Shown here: positions 9,801 through 17,469 of the stretch, piece by piece | Position numbering within the stretch: the stretch's first letter is position 1 | How the letters are laid out: every line of letters begins with the position of its first letter | Origin: Silicimonas sp963779765 | Lineage (GTDB): Bacteria; Pseudomonadota; Alphaproteobacteria; Rhodobacterales; Rhodobacteraceae | Assembly: GCA_963779765.1 (NCBI GenBank) | Contig: CAVZZP010000004.1 | Coordinates: 682,001-746,000, forward strand | Length of the DNA stretch: 64,000 bases | Direction: 5' to 3' | Notes under the pieces: model-generated | What the model saw: only the letters and a program-made list of their open reading frames with translations | What the model was told of the DNA's origin: nothing | The model's database searches: none | Translations under genes and position numbers: made by a program

Positions 9801-10217
9801 GCCACCCTTGGCCGAGGTGCCCGCCATGTTCGCGTGCCGCATGACGTCGCCCGAGCGGTCGACGCCGGGTCCCTTGCCGTACCAAAGCGCGAAGACTCCG
9901 TCGTAACGGCCTTCGCCTCGCAACTCGGCCTGCTGCGTACCCCAGACGGCGGTCGCGGCCAGATCCTCGTTGAGACCGGGCAAGAACCGGATGTCGGACG
10001 CCTCGAGGTCCTTGCGAGCCGCCGCCATCTGCTGGTCGACGGCGCCCAGGGGCGAGCCGCGATAGCCGGTGACGTAGCCCGCGGTGTTCAGCCCGGCCCG
10101 TGCGTCGCGGGCCTTCTGCATGAGCATCAGCCGGACAAGCGCCTGCGTTCCGTTCAGAAGGACGGTGCCCTGCTCCAGGTCGAACTTGTCATGGAGGGTG
10201 ACAGTGCGTGTGTTCAT
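6821..10217 (-). CDS. Indolepyruvate ferredoxin oxidoreductase, fused IorA-IorB, frameshifted near C-terminus
   Basis: This large cytoplasmic enzyme oxidatively decarboxylates aryl-pyruvates from aromatic amino acid breakdown to aryl-acetyl-CoA, passing electrons to ferredoxin. The N-terminal 2-oxoacid oxidoreductase domain holds a thiamine-diphosphate motif (NLGDGTYNHSG) in the middle. Two Cys clusters for iron-sulfur centres follow (CEGCGDCGVQSNC and SCNKDFSCLNGFCP). The C-terminal half is the gamma domain (GVGGTGVVTIGAVLAMAA). A six-G run at 7179-7184 breaks the frame; five G restores LSPPILARQG and the final 100 residues, giving about 1131 aa, normal for the fused form. It is divergent from a LysR gene. 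Confidence 0.93.
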
Positions 10218-10241
10218 GATAGCCTCCCCATGACATGAGTA

Positions 10242-10262
10242 TAGGTCAAATTTGCTGACCTA
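10242..10262. promoter_or_regulatory. Perfect palindrome between iorAB and the LysR gene
   Basis: The sequence is TAGGTCA, seven bases (AATTTGC), then TGACCTA: two perfect 7-bp arms. It lies 25 bp upstream of the oxidoreductase ATG and about 100 bp from the LysR ATG, where an operator for a divergently encoded LysR-type regulator is expected. The surrounding 60 bp is AT-richer than the flanking genes. Confidence 0.55.
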
Positions 10263-10364
10263 CAAAATCAAACTTGTTCACACCCGCGATTGCGTGGACG
10301 GGGGTCAAGCCTGTAAGGCTCCTGCAAAACAAGACCCGCCGGGGACATATGGAGTTTGGGACAG

Positions 10365-11258
10365 ATGGATTGGGACAAACTCAGGATCTTTCACGCGGTC
10401 GCGGACGCGGGAAGCCTCACCCACGCCGGTGAGTCGCTTCACCTCAGCCAGTCCGCCGTATCCCGCCAGATTCGCGCGCTCGAGGAAAGCCTCAACACGA
10501 CCCTCTTCCACCGTCACGCGCGCGGCCTGATCCTGACCGAACAGGGCGAGCTTCTGTTCGACGCGACCTCGGCCATGTCTCGTCGCCTCGATACCGCCGA
10601 GGCGCGCATCCGCGACAGCGAGGAAGAAGTCTTCGGCGAGTTGCGCGTGACCACGACGACCGCCTTCGGGTCGCTCTGGCTCGCCCCTCGCCTGCCCGCG
10701 CTCTACGAGAAGTTCCCGGAATTGAAGATCGACCTGATGCTGGAAGAGCGCGTGCTCGACCTGCCGATGCGCGAGGCCGACGTTGCGATCCGCATGAAGG
10801 AGCCGAGCCAGGCCGACCTCATCCGCCGCAAGCTCATGTCGGTCAACATGCGCCTCTACGCGACGCCGGCCTACCTCGAGGCACGAGGCACGCCCGAGAC
10901 GCTCGAGGACCTGTCGAAGCATCGGCTGATCTGCCAGAACGTGACCACCACCCAGGTCAGCGCCGGCGCGAAGCTGGTGCAGGAGCTTCTGACCTACGAC
11001 ATCCCGTCAACGCTGACGGTCAACAACTACTTCGGCGTCCTCCAAGCCGTGCGCTCGGATCTCGGCATCGGCGTCCTGCCCGACTACGTCATCCAGGACT
11101 TCCCCAACATCCGGCGTGTCCTGCCGGAGGTGGAGTCGAACGACGTCCCCGTCTTCCTCGCCTACCCCGAGGAACTTCGGCAGTCCCGGCGGATCGCGGC
11201 CTTCCGCGACTTCGTCACCGAAGAGATCATAGCGCACCGCAAAAGGGCTCAGGTCTGA
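10365..11258 (+). CDS. LysR-type transcriptional regulator
   Basis: The 297-aa protein has an N-terminal winged helix-turn-helix (residues 1-60; HAGESLHLSQSAVSRQIRALEE is the recognition region, which I describe rather than quote further). It is followed by a LysR substrate-binding domain. I use the ATG at 10365 (MDWDKLRIF); a TTG 9 bp upstream is less likely. It is transcribed away from the indolepyruvate oxidoreductase gene, with a palindromic site between. It probably controls that gene and itself in response to an aromatic metabolite, but the ligand is unknown. Confidence 0.9.
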   Translation: MDWDKLRIFHAVADAGSLTHAGESLHLSQSAVSRQIRALEESLNTTLFHRHARGLILTEQGELLFDATSAMSRRLDTAEARIRDSEEEVFGELRVTTTTAFGSLWLAPRLPALYEKFPELKIDLMLEERVLDLPMREADVAIRMKEPSQADLIRRKLMSVNMRLYATPAYLEARGTPETLEDLSKHRLICQNVTTTQVSAGAKLVQELLTYDIPSTLTVNNYFGVLQAVRSDLGIGVLPDYVIQDFPNIRRVLPEVESNDVPVFLAYPEELRQSRRIAAFRDFVTEEIIAHRKRAQV

Positions 11259-11261
11259 GCT

Positions 11262-11323
11262 CTGCACAAGGCGCATAGCCGGTTTGCTCCAGCGGCCTCG
11301 TGCCGCGCTTGAAACTTGTGCAG
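11262..11323 (+). ncRNA. Structured leader candidate upstream of bmt
   Basis: Nine-base arms CTGCACAAG (11262-11270) and CTTGTGCAG (11315-11323) pair perfectly and enclose a perfect inner hairpin, GCGGC-CTCGT-GCCGC (11292-11306). A further hairpin of about 7-8 bp lies at 11350-11367, and an intrinsic terminator follows at 11386-11413. The chain could be an attenuator or riboswitch for bmt, or a compound LysR terminator. I could not match it to SAM-II, SAM/SAH or cobalamin consensus sequences from memory. Confidence 0.35.
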
Positions 11324-11385
11324 GACGGAAATAAATCCCTCACCGAACGCGGCGACTTGTCGTCGCTTCACCTCCCTGTTGGACT

Positions 11386-11413
11386 GGCCGGGCCTCGTGC
11401 CCGGCCTTTTTTT
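11386..11413 (+). terminator. Intrinsic terminator between lysR and bmt
   Basis: An 8-bp perfect GC stem (GGCCGGGC / GCCCGGCC) with a five-base CTCGT loop is followed directly by seven T. It ends 94 bp before the bmt ATG. The 11-mer GGCCTCGTGCC in its apex is repeated exactly in the upstream leader hairpin (11294-11304). Confidence 0.85.
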
Positions 11414-11507
11414 GTGTCGTGCCGACCGCGCAGGTGCAGCGGACAATCGAATTGCGTCCGGAAGGCCGGCGTGGCATGTGGCGCGCGACCAGAAGGCAGA
11501 GGCGACC

Positions 11508-12519
11508 ATGACCGACCGACTGAGCGACCTCCTCGCCGCGCGCGACTGGATCCTGGCCGACGGCGCCACGGGGACCACGCTGTTCAACATGGGCCTGTCG
11601 GCGGGCGATGCGCCCGAACTGTGGAACGTAGACCGCCCCGAGGACATCCGCACGCTCTACAAGGGCGCGGTCGATGCGGGCAGCGACCTTTTCCTGACCA
11701 ACACCTTCGGCGGAAACGCCTCGCGGATGAAGCTGCACAACGCACAGGACCGCGTGCGCGAGTTGAACCGCGCCGGAGCCGAAATCGGCCGCGAACTGGC
11801 GGACCAGCAGGATCGCACCGTCATCGTCGCGGGCTCCATGGGTCCGACGGGCGAGATCATGCAGCCGCTCGGCACGCTGTCCTACGAGTTCCGCCGTCGA
11901 GATGTTCCACGAGCAGGCCGAAGGGCTGAAGGAGGGCGGCGTCGACGTCCTCTGGGTCGAGACGATCAGCGCGCCGGAGGAATACAAGGCCGCCGGCCGC
12001 GCCGCCGAACTCGCCGGAATGCCTTGGGTCGGCACGATGAGCTTCGACACCGCCGGTCGCACGATGATGGGACTGACGAGCGCCGGCATGGCCGACATGG
12101 TGGCCACCCTGCCGCATCCGCCCCTCGCATTCGGCGCCAACTGCGGGGTCGGCGCGTCGGACCTTCTGCGCACGGTCCTCGGCTTCTGCGCGCAGGGCTC
12201 CGAGACGCCGATCATCGCCAAGGGAAACGCCGGTATCCCGAAGTACGTCGACGGACACATCCACTATGACGGTACGCCGGCGCTGATGGCGGACTACGCG
12301 GTCCTTGCCCGCGATCTTGGTGCGAGGATCATCGGCGGGTGCTGTGGCACGACACCCGAACACCTGGCGCGGATGCGCGAAGCGCTCGAGACGGCGCCCA
12401 AGGGGGCAAGTCCGACGCTGGACGTGATCGTGGCGAAGCTTGGGCCGCTGTCGTCGGCCAGCGACGGCACGGACGACACCGAAGGTCCGGTTCGCCGCAA
12501 TCGACGCCGGCGAGGCTGA
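11508..12519 (+). CDS. bmt: Betaine/methylated-thiol homocysteine S-methyltransferase family (Bmt), frameshifted
   Basis: This enzyme transfers a methyl group to homocysteine to make methionine. The N-terminal block ILADGATGTTLFNMGL and the zinc-binding Cys residues in FGANCGVG and GGCCGTTP mark the homocysteine S-methyltransferase fold. The frame breaks at a TT pair (11889-11890); a single T gives SYESAVEMFHEQAEG and a 336-aa protein. The ATG at 11508 is preceded by GCAGAGGCGACC. It stands behind its own leader and terminator. The corrinoid protein at 27.9 kb belongs to the same methyl-transfer theme in Rhodobacteraceae (inference). Confidence 0.88.
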
Positions 12520-12522
12520 AGC

Positions 12523-14171
12523 TCAAGCCGACAGCAAAGCCCGCGCCGCCGCTCGGGCTTCGTCCGTCACGGTGTCGCCTGCAAGCATCCGCGCGATCTC
12601 GTCCACCCGCTCGACCTCGGAAAGCGCAGTGACGCGGGACAGCGTCATGCCGCCCTCGACCGACTTCGCGACCCGCCAGTGGTGGCCTGCGCGCGCCGCG
12701 ACCTGCGGGCTGTGCGTGACGACCAGCACCTGAGAGTCTTCGGCAAGGGCTTCCAGCCTCCGGCCCACGGCGTCAGCGGTCGCCCCGCCCACGCCCCGGT
12801 CGATTTCGTCGAAGATCATGGTCAGCCCTTCCGCGTCAGACGTCAGGCAGACCTTGAGCGCCAGAAGGAAGCGCGACAGCTCTCCCCCGACGCGATCCGG
12901 TTCAGCGGCCCCGCCGGCGCGCCCGGATTGGTGGCGACGGTGAATGCGACATGGTCGCGGCCCTCCGGCCCGGCATCGCCCTCCGAGATCTCGGTGGCGA
13001 AGGTCGCACGCTCCATTTTCAGCGGCGCAAGCTCGGCCGCCATCGCCGTGTCGAGGTCATCGGCTGCCTCGGCCCGCGCCTGGCCCAGGGCATCGGCCGC
13101 ATCCTCGTAGGCCGCCTCGGCCTCGCCTACGCCGCGGCGCAGGGTTTTCAGGTCCCCCGCACCCGCGTCGAGTTCGGCCAGCTTGGCGCGGAAATCATCG
13201 GCGAGGCCCGGCAGATCGTCGGGCTGAACCCCATGCTTGCGCGACAGGGCGCGGATCGCGAAAAGCCGCTCTTCCACGCGCTCCAACTCGCGCGGGTCGA
13301 TGTCCAGACGGTCGAGCGCCCGCGCGACACCGTCCTCCGCATCGCCCAATTCGACCAGCGCCCGATCCAGGGCGGCAAGCGCCGCATCCAGCGTTCCTTC
13401 GGCCTGACCGGCCGCGTCCTCGAGCCACCGTGCGGCGTCGCGCAGCAGCCCTTCGGCGCCCGACGACCCAAGTGCTTCATGCGCGCGCGTCACGTCCTCG
13501 CGGATCCGGCCGGCGGCCTGCATCAGCCGACGCGACGCGTCGAGCGTCTCTTCCTCACCGGGTTCGGGGGCGACCTTGTCCATCTCGGCGACGGCATGGC
13601 GCAGGAATTCCTCCTCCTCGCGCACCGCCGCCAGCCTTGCCTCGGCTTCTTCCAAGGCCGCCCGCGCGCCCTGAAGATCGCGCCAGGCGACCCGTGTCCG
13701 CGCGACCAGGTCTTCGAGCCCGCCGAAAGCGTCCAGCATCTGCCGATGTCCGCGCGGGTTCAGAAGGCCGCGGTCATCATGCTGCCCGTGCAATTCGACC
13801 AGCGTGTCCGAAAGCTGACGAAGCACCTCGCCCGAAACGCGCCGATCATTGGCCCAAGCCGTCTTGCGCCCATCCTGTGCGTTGACGCGGCGCAGGATAA
13901 GCACGTCGTCCTGCGGCAGCCCCGCTTCGGCCAGGACGGCGAAGGCCGGGTGGCCGGGCGCGAGGTCGAACTCCGCCACCACCTCGCCCTGCTCGGCGCC
14001 TTCGCGGACCAGTTCCGCTCGTCCTCGCCAGCCCAGGACGAAGCCGAGCGCGTCGAGAAGGATCGACTTCCCCGCGCCGGTTTCTCCGGTCAGCACGTTG
14101 AGGCCCGGCGACAACGTCAGTTCCAGCCGGTCGATGATCAGCATGTCCCGGATGTCGAGACTTCTCAGCAT
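12523..14171 (-). CDS. recN: DNA repair protein RecN, frameshifted
   Basis: RecN is an SMC-like ATPase that acts early in double-strand-break repair. The Walker A GETGAGKS follows MLRSLDIRDMLIIDRLEL at the N-terminus. A long Ala/Glu/Arg-rich coiled coil spans about 160-400. The ABC signature and Walker B (IFDEIDRGVGG) are at the C-terminus. The break is at a CCCCC run (12884-12888): one more base restores IASGGELSRFLLALKV, so this is a deletion, unlike the other breaks in the window. The repaired protein is 549 aa. It directly follows bamD on the same strand. Confidence 0.93.
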
Positions 14172-14181
14172 GACGCGCGCG

Positions 14182-15042
14182 TCAGAGCCACTCGCCGCGG
14201 ATGGTCTGGCGCCAGACCGCGGCCAGCCAGCCGTCGCCCGTCGCATCGGGTCGCAGGCCGCGCCCGGTGAGAAGCGCATAGCTGTCCTGATACCAATCGG
14301 TGGACTGGAAGTTGTGACCCAAGATCGCGCCGGCCGTCTGCGCCTCGGCGGGAAGGCCGAGCGACAGGTAGGATTCGACAAGGCGATGCAGTGCCTCGGG
14401 CGTCTGGCTGGTTGTCTGGAAATTCTCGACGACTACGCGGAAGCGGTTGATCGCCGCGATGTAGTTGCCGCGCTTGAGATAATAGCGTCCCACTTCCATC
14501 TCTTTCGCCGCGAGATGGTCGAAGGCCAGGTCGAACTTCAGGATCGCGGACTGGGCGTATTCGCTGTCCGGATAGGTCTCGATGACCGTGCGCAGCTCTT
14601 GCAGCGCAAGGAACGTCAGCCCCTGATCCCGACCCACGTCGTCGATCTGATCGTAGTAGGACAATGCCAGCAGATACTGCGCCCAGGCTGCGTCCTCGTC
14701 CGCCGGATAGGTGACGAGATACCGCTGCGCCGCTCCGCGCGCCGACTCGAAATCGCGGTCGAGGTGATAGGAATAAGCCTGCATAACCAAGGCCCGCTTC
14801 GCCCATTCCGAATAGGGATAAAGACGCTCGACCTCGCCGAACATCGTCGCGGCTTCGTCGGGCGCGTCCTCGTCCAGCAGGAACTCGGCGCGGTTGTAAA
14901 GCTGTTCGGCCGAGAAGCTGTCGAGCGGAACTTCCTCAGGCCCGCCCCCTCCGAAGAGCCCCCCGCAGCCTGACAGAAGAACGAGGGTCGCGACGATCGC
15001 CGTCGCCCGCGCCAATGCCGCTCCGCCCGCTGTCATCGCCAT
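14182..15042 (-). CDS. bamD: Outer membrane assembly lipoprotein BamD
   Basis: BamD is an essential lipoprotein of the beta-barrel assembly machine at the inner face of the outer membrane. From the ATG at 15042 there is a lipoprotein signal ending in the lipobox LLSGC (Cys about residue 26), a Gly-rich linker, then five TPR-like repeats (for example AEFLLDEDAPDEAATMFGEV and AKRALVMQAYSYHLDRDFES). The 286-aa length is typical. It lies between lpxC (74 bp upstream) and recN (10 bp downstream), the usual alphaproteobacterial order. Confidence 0.93.
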   Translation of the reverse strand: MAMTAGGAALARATAIVATLVLLSGCGGLFGGGGPEEVPLDSFSAEQLYNRAEFLLDEDAPDEAATMFGEVERLYPYSEWAKRALVMQAYSYHLDRDFESARGAAQRYLVTYPADEDAAWAQYLLALSYYDQIDDVGRDQGLTFLALQELRTVIETYPDSEYAQSAILKFDLAFDHLAAKEMEVGRYYLKRGNYIAAINRFRVVVENFQTTSQTPEALHRLVESYLSLGLPAEAQTAGAILGHNFQSTDWYQDSYALLTGRGLRPDATGDGWLAAVWRQTIRGEWL

Positions 15043-15115
15043 GAAACCCTCACCTCTGCGAACCGGTTGGTAACACAGAAGATAGCGGGGCAAAACGGCT
15101 TTTGGACGGTGAAGC

Positions 15116-16039
15116 TCAGGCGGCCACGCGAACGCTGTCGACGCGACTCACCCCGGCGCCCGGAAGGCGGGAGGCCATGACCGCATCGCACTCGACAAGC
15201 TGGAAGGCCGTTGGGTCCGCGAAAAGCGCCCTCAACAGCCGGTTGGTGACGCCGTGGCCAGCACGCTGTCCGATATAGCGCCCGAGGATCGGGCCGCCCG
15301 CCAGGGCCAAGTCGCCCAAAGCGTCGAGCATCTTGTGGCGAACGGGTTCGTCGCGATGACGCATTCCGCCGGGAGTCACGATGGCGTCACCGTCGACCAC
15401 GACAGCCGAGGTGACAGACCCGCCGACGATAAGCCCACGATCGCGCATCGCGTCGATGTCGGATTTCCGGCAGAACGTACGGCTATCGGAAAGCTCGCGC
15501 ACGAAGGCGCCGTTGGCCATGTTCAGGCTTTTGTGCTGCTGTCCGATGGCGGCATCGGCGAAGTCGATGCGAAAGTCGATGCTCATCCCGTCGGATGGAA
15601 GCAGCGTCGCCTCGGCATCGCCGTGGCGGACGGTGATCGGCTTCAGGACGCGGATCGCGCGGACCGGAGCGTCAAGCTTGCGAATTCCGCGCGACAGGAT
15701 GCCGGCGACGAAAGGCGCGGCCGACCCATCCAGAAGCGGAACTTCGGGACCGTCGATCTCGACAAGGGCGTTGTGAACGCCGCAACCGGCAAGTGCCGCC
15801 ATCAGGTGCTCGATCGTCGATACGCTGACGTCGTCGTCGTTCGATATCCGAGTATTGAGGTCGGTGTTCGTGACAGCATACCAGCGCGCCGGGATCATCG
15901 GATCCTTGCCGTCGACGTCCGTGCGGTGAAACCATATGCCGTACTCGGCCGATGCGGGGCGCACGGTGACGCGCGTCACCCGGCCCGTATGGAGCCCGGT
16001 TCCGGTGAACTGCACCGCTGATTTCAAAGTCGTCTGCAC
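15116..16039 (-). CDS. lpxC: UDP-3-O-acyl-N-acetylglucosamine deacetylase LpxC
   Basis: LpxC is the zinc amidase that performs the committed step of lipid A synthesis. The 307-aa sequence has the first zinc His in VSTIEHLMAAL (His 78), the motif EIDGPEVPLLDGSA, and the second metal site in PVRHKMLDALGDLAL (about residues 232-246). The catalytic His is in the C-terminal GHGVTN region. It stands downstream of three pilus genes in this genome rather than directly after ftsZ, and has its own 170-bp upstream region. Confidence 0.96.
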   Translation of the reverse strand: MQTTLKSAVQFTGTGLHTGRVTRVTVRPASAEYGIWFHRTDVDGKDPMIPARWYAVTNTDLNTRISNDDDVSVSTIEHLMAALAGCGVHNALVEIDGPEVPLLDGSAAPFVAGILSRGIRKLDAPVRAIRVLKPITVRHGDAEATLLPSDGMSIDFRIDFADAAIGQQHKSLNMANGAFVRELSDSRTFCRKSDIDAMRDRGLIVGGSVTSAVVVDGDAIVTPGGMRHRDEPVRHKMLDALGDLALAGGPILGRYIGQRAGHGVTNRLLRALFADPTAFQLVECDAVMASRLPGAGVSRVDSVRVAA

Positions 16040-16128
16040 GGGATGACCCCAATTTAGGCGCCGGACTGGTCCTCCGGCTTCGGGATACAGCTATGCGGGG
16101 CACCCCCGTCACACAAAACAATCATTGC

Positions 16129-16150
16129 AACAGCATGAAACATGGCTGTT
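16129..16150 (-). repeat. Inverted repeat upstream of lpxC
   Basis: AACAGCATG-AAA-CATGGCTGTT forms a near-perfect hairpin (one bulged base) 90 bp upstream of the lpxC start. It could be an operator or a leader hairpin; there is no U-tract, so it is not a terminator. The rest of the 16040-16212 gap shows nothing I can name. Confidence 0.35.
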
Positions 16151-16212
16151 ACAAATCGGCGATTTGCCGCCGCATTTCGCGCCAATTCAGTCTATGTGTA
16201 TGATCCAGAATG

Positions 16213-16240
16213 AAAAAGACCGGGCTTGACCCCGGTCTTC
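16213..16240 (-). terminator. Terminator after the pilus gene cluster
   Basis: On the minus strand GACCGGGGTCAAGCCCGGTC is followed by five T: a 7-8 bp stem with a short loop. It lies 23 bp past the stop of the last TadE-like gene and isolates that operon from lpxC. Confidence 0.8.
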
Positions 16241-16262
16241 TTCGTGATTTCGCATCGGGGCG

Positions 16263-16913
16263 TTACGTGTTCGGTTCTTCGTCACCGTCGTCATATTCGG
16301 TGTCTGTTGGCCCGTCACCGCCATCGTCGGTCCCGTCGTCATGCGCGGTTCCTGTCCCGTCACCAAGGCCGGCGAAGTTCAACTGCTCGGTAAAACGCGG
16401 CATGTTGACGACGAGGTTCGAGATGTCGGTGTCGGTCATGCCGATGTCCATGATCGGGTCGTAGGTCGTGAACGTTTCGACAACGAAGGCCGACGCAGCA
16501 TCCGCCATGATCGGAATATGAGGCGAAAGTTTTGTATCGACCTGCCCCTGCGTCAGGTTCGGTTCGCCCGCCACGCCGCGCGACCAGACGAGGAAGTGCC
16601 TGTCGGCGGCCTGGTCGTAGCGCACCACCGTCACGCGCATCGACACCGGGTGCGCGGATCGCGAGAGCCAGGCATAGACGTCGTTCAGACCGTCAAGGTA
16701 GGTCTGATCGATCAGGTCCGTCTCGCGGGAGAGAAGGTCGCTGATCGTATAGGTAGCCTTGAGGTTGATGTTGCTTTCGCGAAGGCCCTCGAAGAAGACG
16801 TAGAGCGCCATGAAGGCCCAGACGAGCATCGGGAACATCAGGATCGCTTCGACCGAGAAGCTCCCTTTTTCGTCTCGAATGGCCCGGCGAGTGAACTTGT
16901 GAAACAGTGTCAT
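16263..16913 (-). CDS. TadE-like pilus assembly protein with acidic tail
   Basis: From the ATG at 16913 the 216-aa protein begins with a short basic N-terminus and the TadE-type pseudopilin-like motif DEKGSFSVEAILMFPMLVWAFMAL (I quote only its core, GSFSVEAILMFP). It then has a membrane helix and a periplasmic domain. The last 35 residues are strikingly acidic and Gly/Asp-rich (HDDGTDDGGDGPTD). TadE-like minor pseudopilins act with the Flp/Tad pilus machine. It is the third gene of a three-gene operon, with a strong terminator after it. Confidence 0.8.
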   Translation of the reverse strand: MTLFHKFTRRAIRDEKGSFSVEAILMFPMLVWAFMALYVFFEGLRESNINLKATYTISDLLSRETDLIDQTYLDGLNDVYAWLSRSAHPVSMRVTVVRYDQAADRHFLVWSRGVAGEPNLTQGQVDTKLSPHIPIMADAASAFVVETFTTYDPIMDIGMTDTDISNLVVNMPRFTEQLNFAGLGDGTGTAHDDGTDDGGDGPTDTEYDDGDEEPNT

Positions 16914-16923
16914 GATGATGACC

Positions 16924-17469
16924 TCAGGTGGGTTCGTTGACGAAGGCCGACGACGCGATGATCTGATAGCCGCCCGAGCTGTCGCGCGGCATGCTGCGGC
17001 CGACGCCGATGCTCGGGAAGACCGGATCCGCGATCGCGCAGACACGGATGAGCATCAGCTCGTTCTGAAGGCCGTTGCGGAAGCGCACGACGGGCTGGAT
17101 GACCTGATCGCGCTTGATGCAGTCGATGGTGTTGGTCATCCCTGTCCAGGTCGACATGTCGACCGGCTGAAGCTCGATCTTGGTGACGTTCCGGCAATCG
17201 GGGATCAGGCCGGCGAGCCTGCAGATGTCGTTCAGCACCGTATCGTAATTGAGGTTGGAGCCCGAGCTGAGACGGATGTTCCGGACGACCATGTCGGTCG
17301 CGCGCTCCAGCATCACCGCCCGCGTGTTCATGATGGCCACTTCGTAGCCGGACAGGAACACGCCCACGAAGAACGGGAAGACGATGACCAGTTCGACCGA
17401 TGCGACGCCGTCCTCGCTGAGGCCCAGATGCCTCAGCGCACGGCGGAATTTGAGGGCTAGCTGTCTCAT
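16924..17469 (-). CDS. TadE-family pilus assembly protein
   Basis: The 181-aa protein has the TadE/TadF-type N-terminal segment EDGVASVELVIVFPFFVGVF and a membrane helix, followed by a periplasmic domain with four Cys (ICRLAGLIPDCRN, TIDCIKR, RVCAIAD). The ATG at 17469 overlaps the TadG stop by 4 bp, and the next gene starts 10 bp after its stop. It probably works with the flanking TadG- and second TadE-like proteins in Flp pilus assembly. The main tad ATPase/secretin genes are not in this window. Confidence 0.82.
   Translation of the reverse strand: MRQLALKFRRALRHLGLSEDGVASVELVIVFPFFVGVFLSGYEVAIMNTRAVMLERATDMVVRNIRLSSGSNLNYDTVLNDICRLAGLIPDCRNVTKIELQPVDMSTWTGMTNTIDCIKRDQVIQPVVRFRNGLQNELMLIRVCAIADPVFPSIGVGRSMPRDSSGGYQIIASSAFVNEPT

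Noticed and set aside
7071..10238. A 1055-codon open frame antisense to the indolepyruvate oxidoreductase
   Set aside because: It is a shadow of a high-GC gene: Arg/His/Asp-rich, with no start context and no recognisable domain, while the opposite strand carries clear catalytic motifs.
11262..11323. SAM-II, SAM/SAH or cobalamin riboswitch before bmt
   Set aside because: The conserved core sequences of these classes, as I know them, are not present; only generic hairpins are visible.
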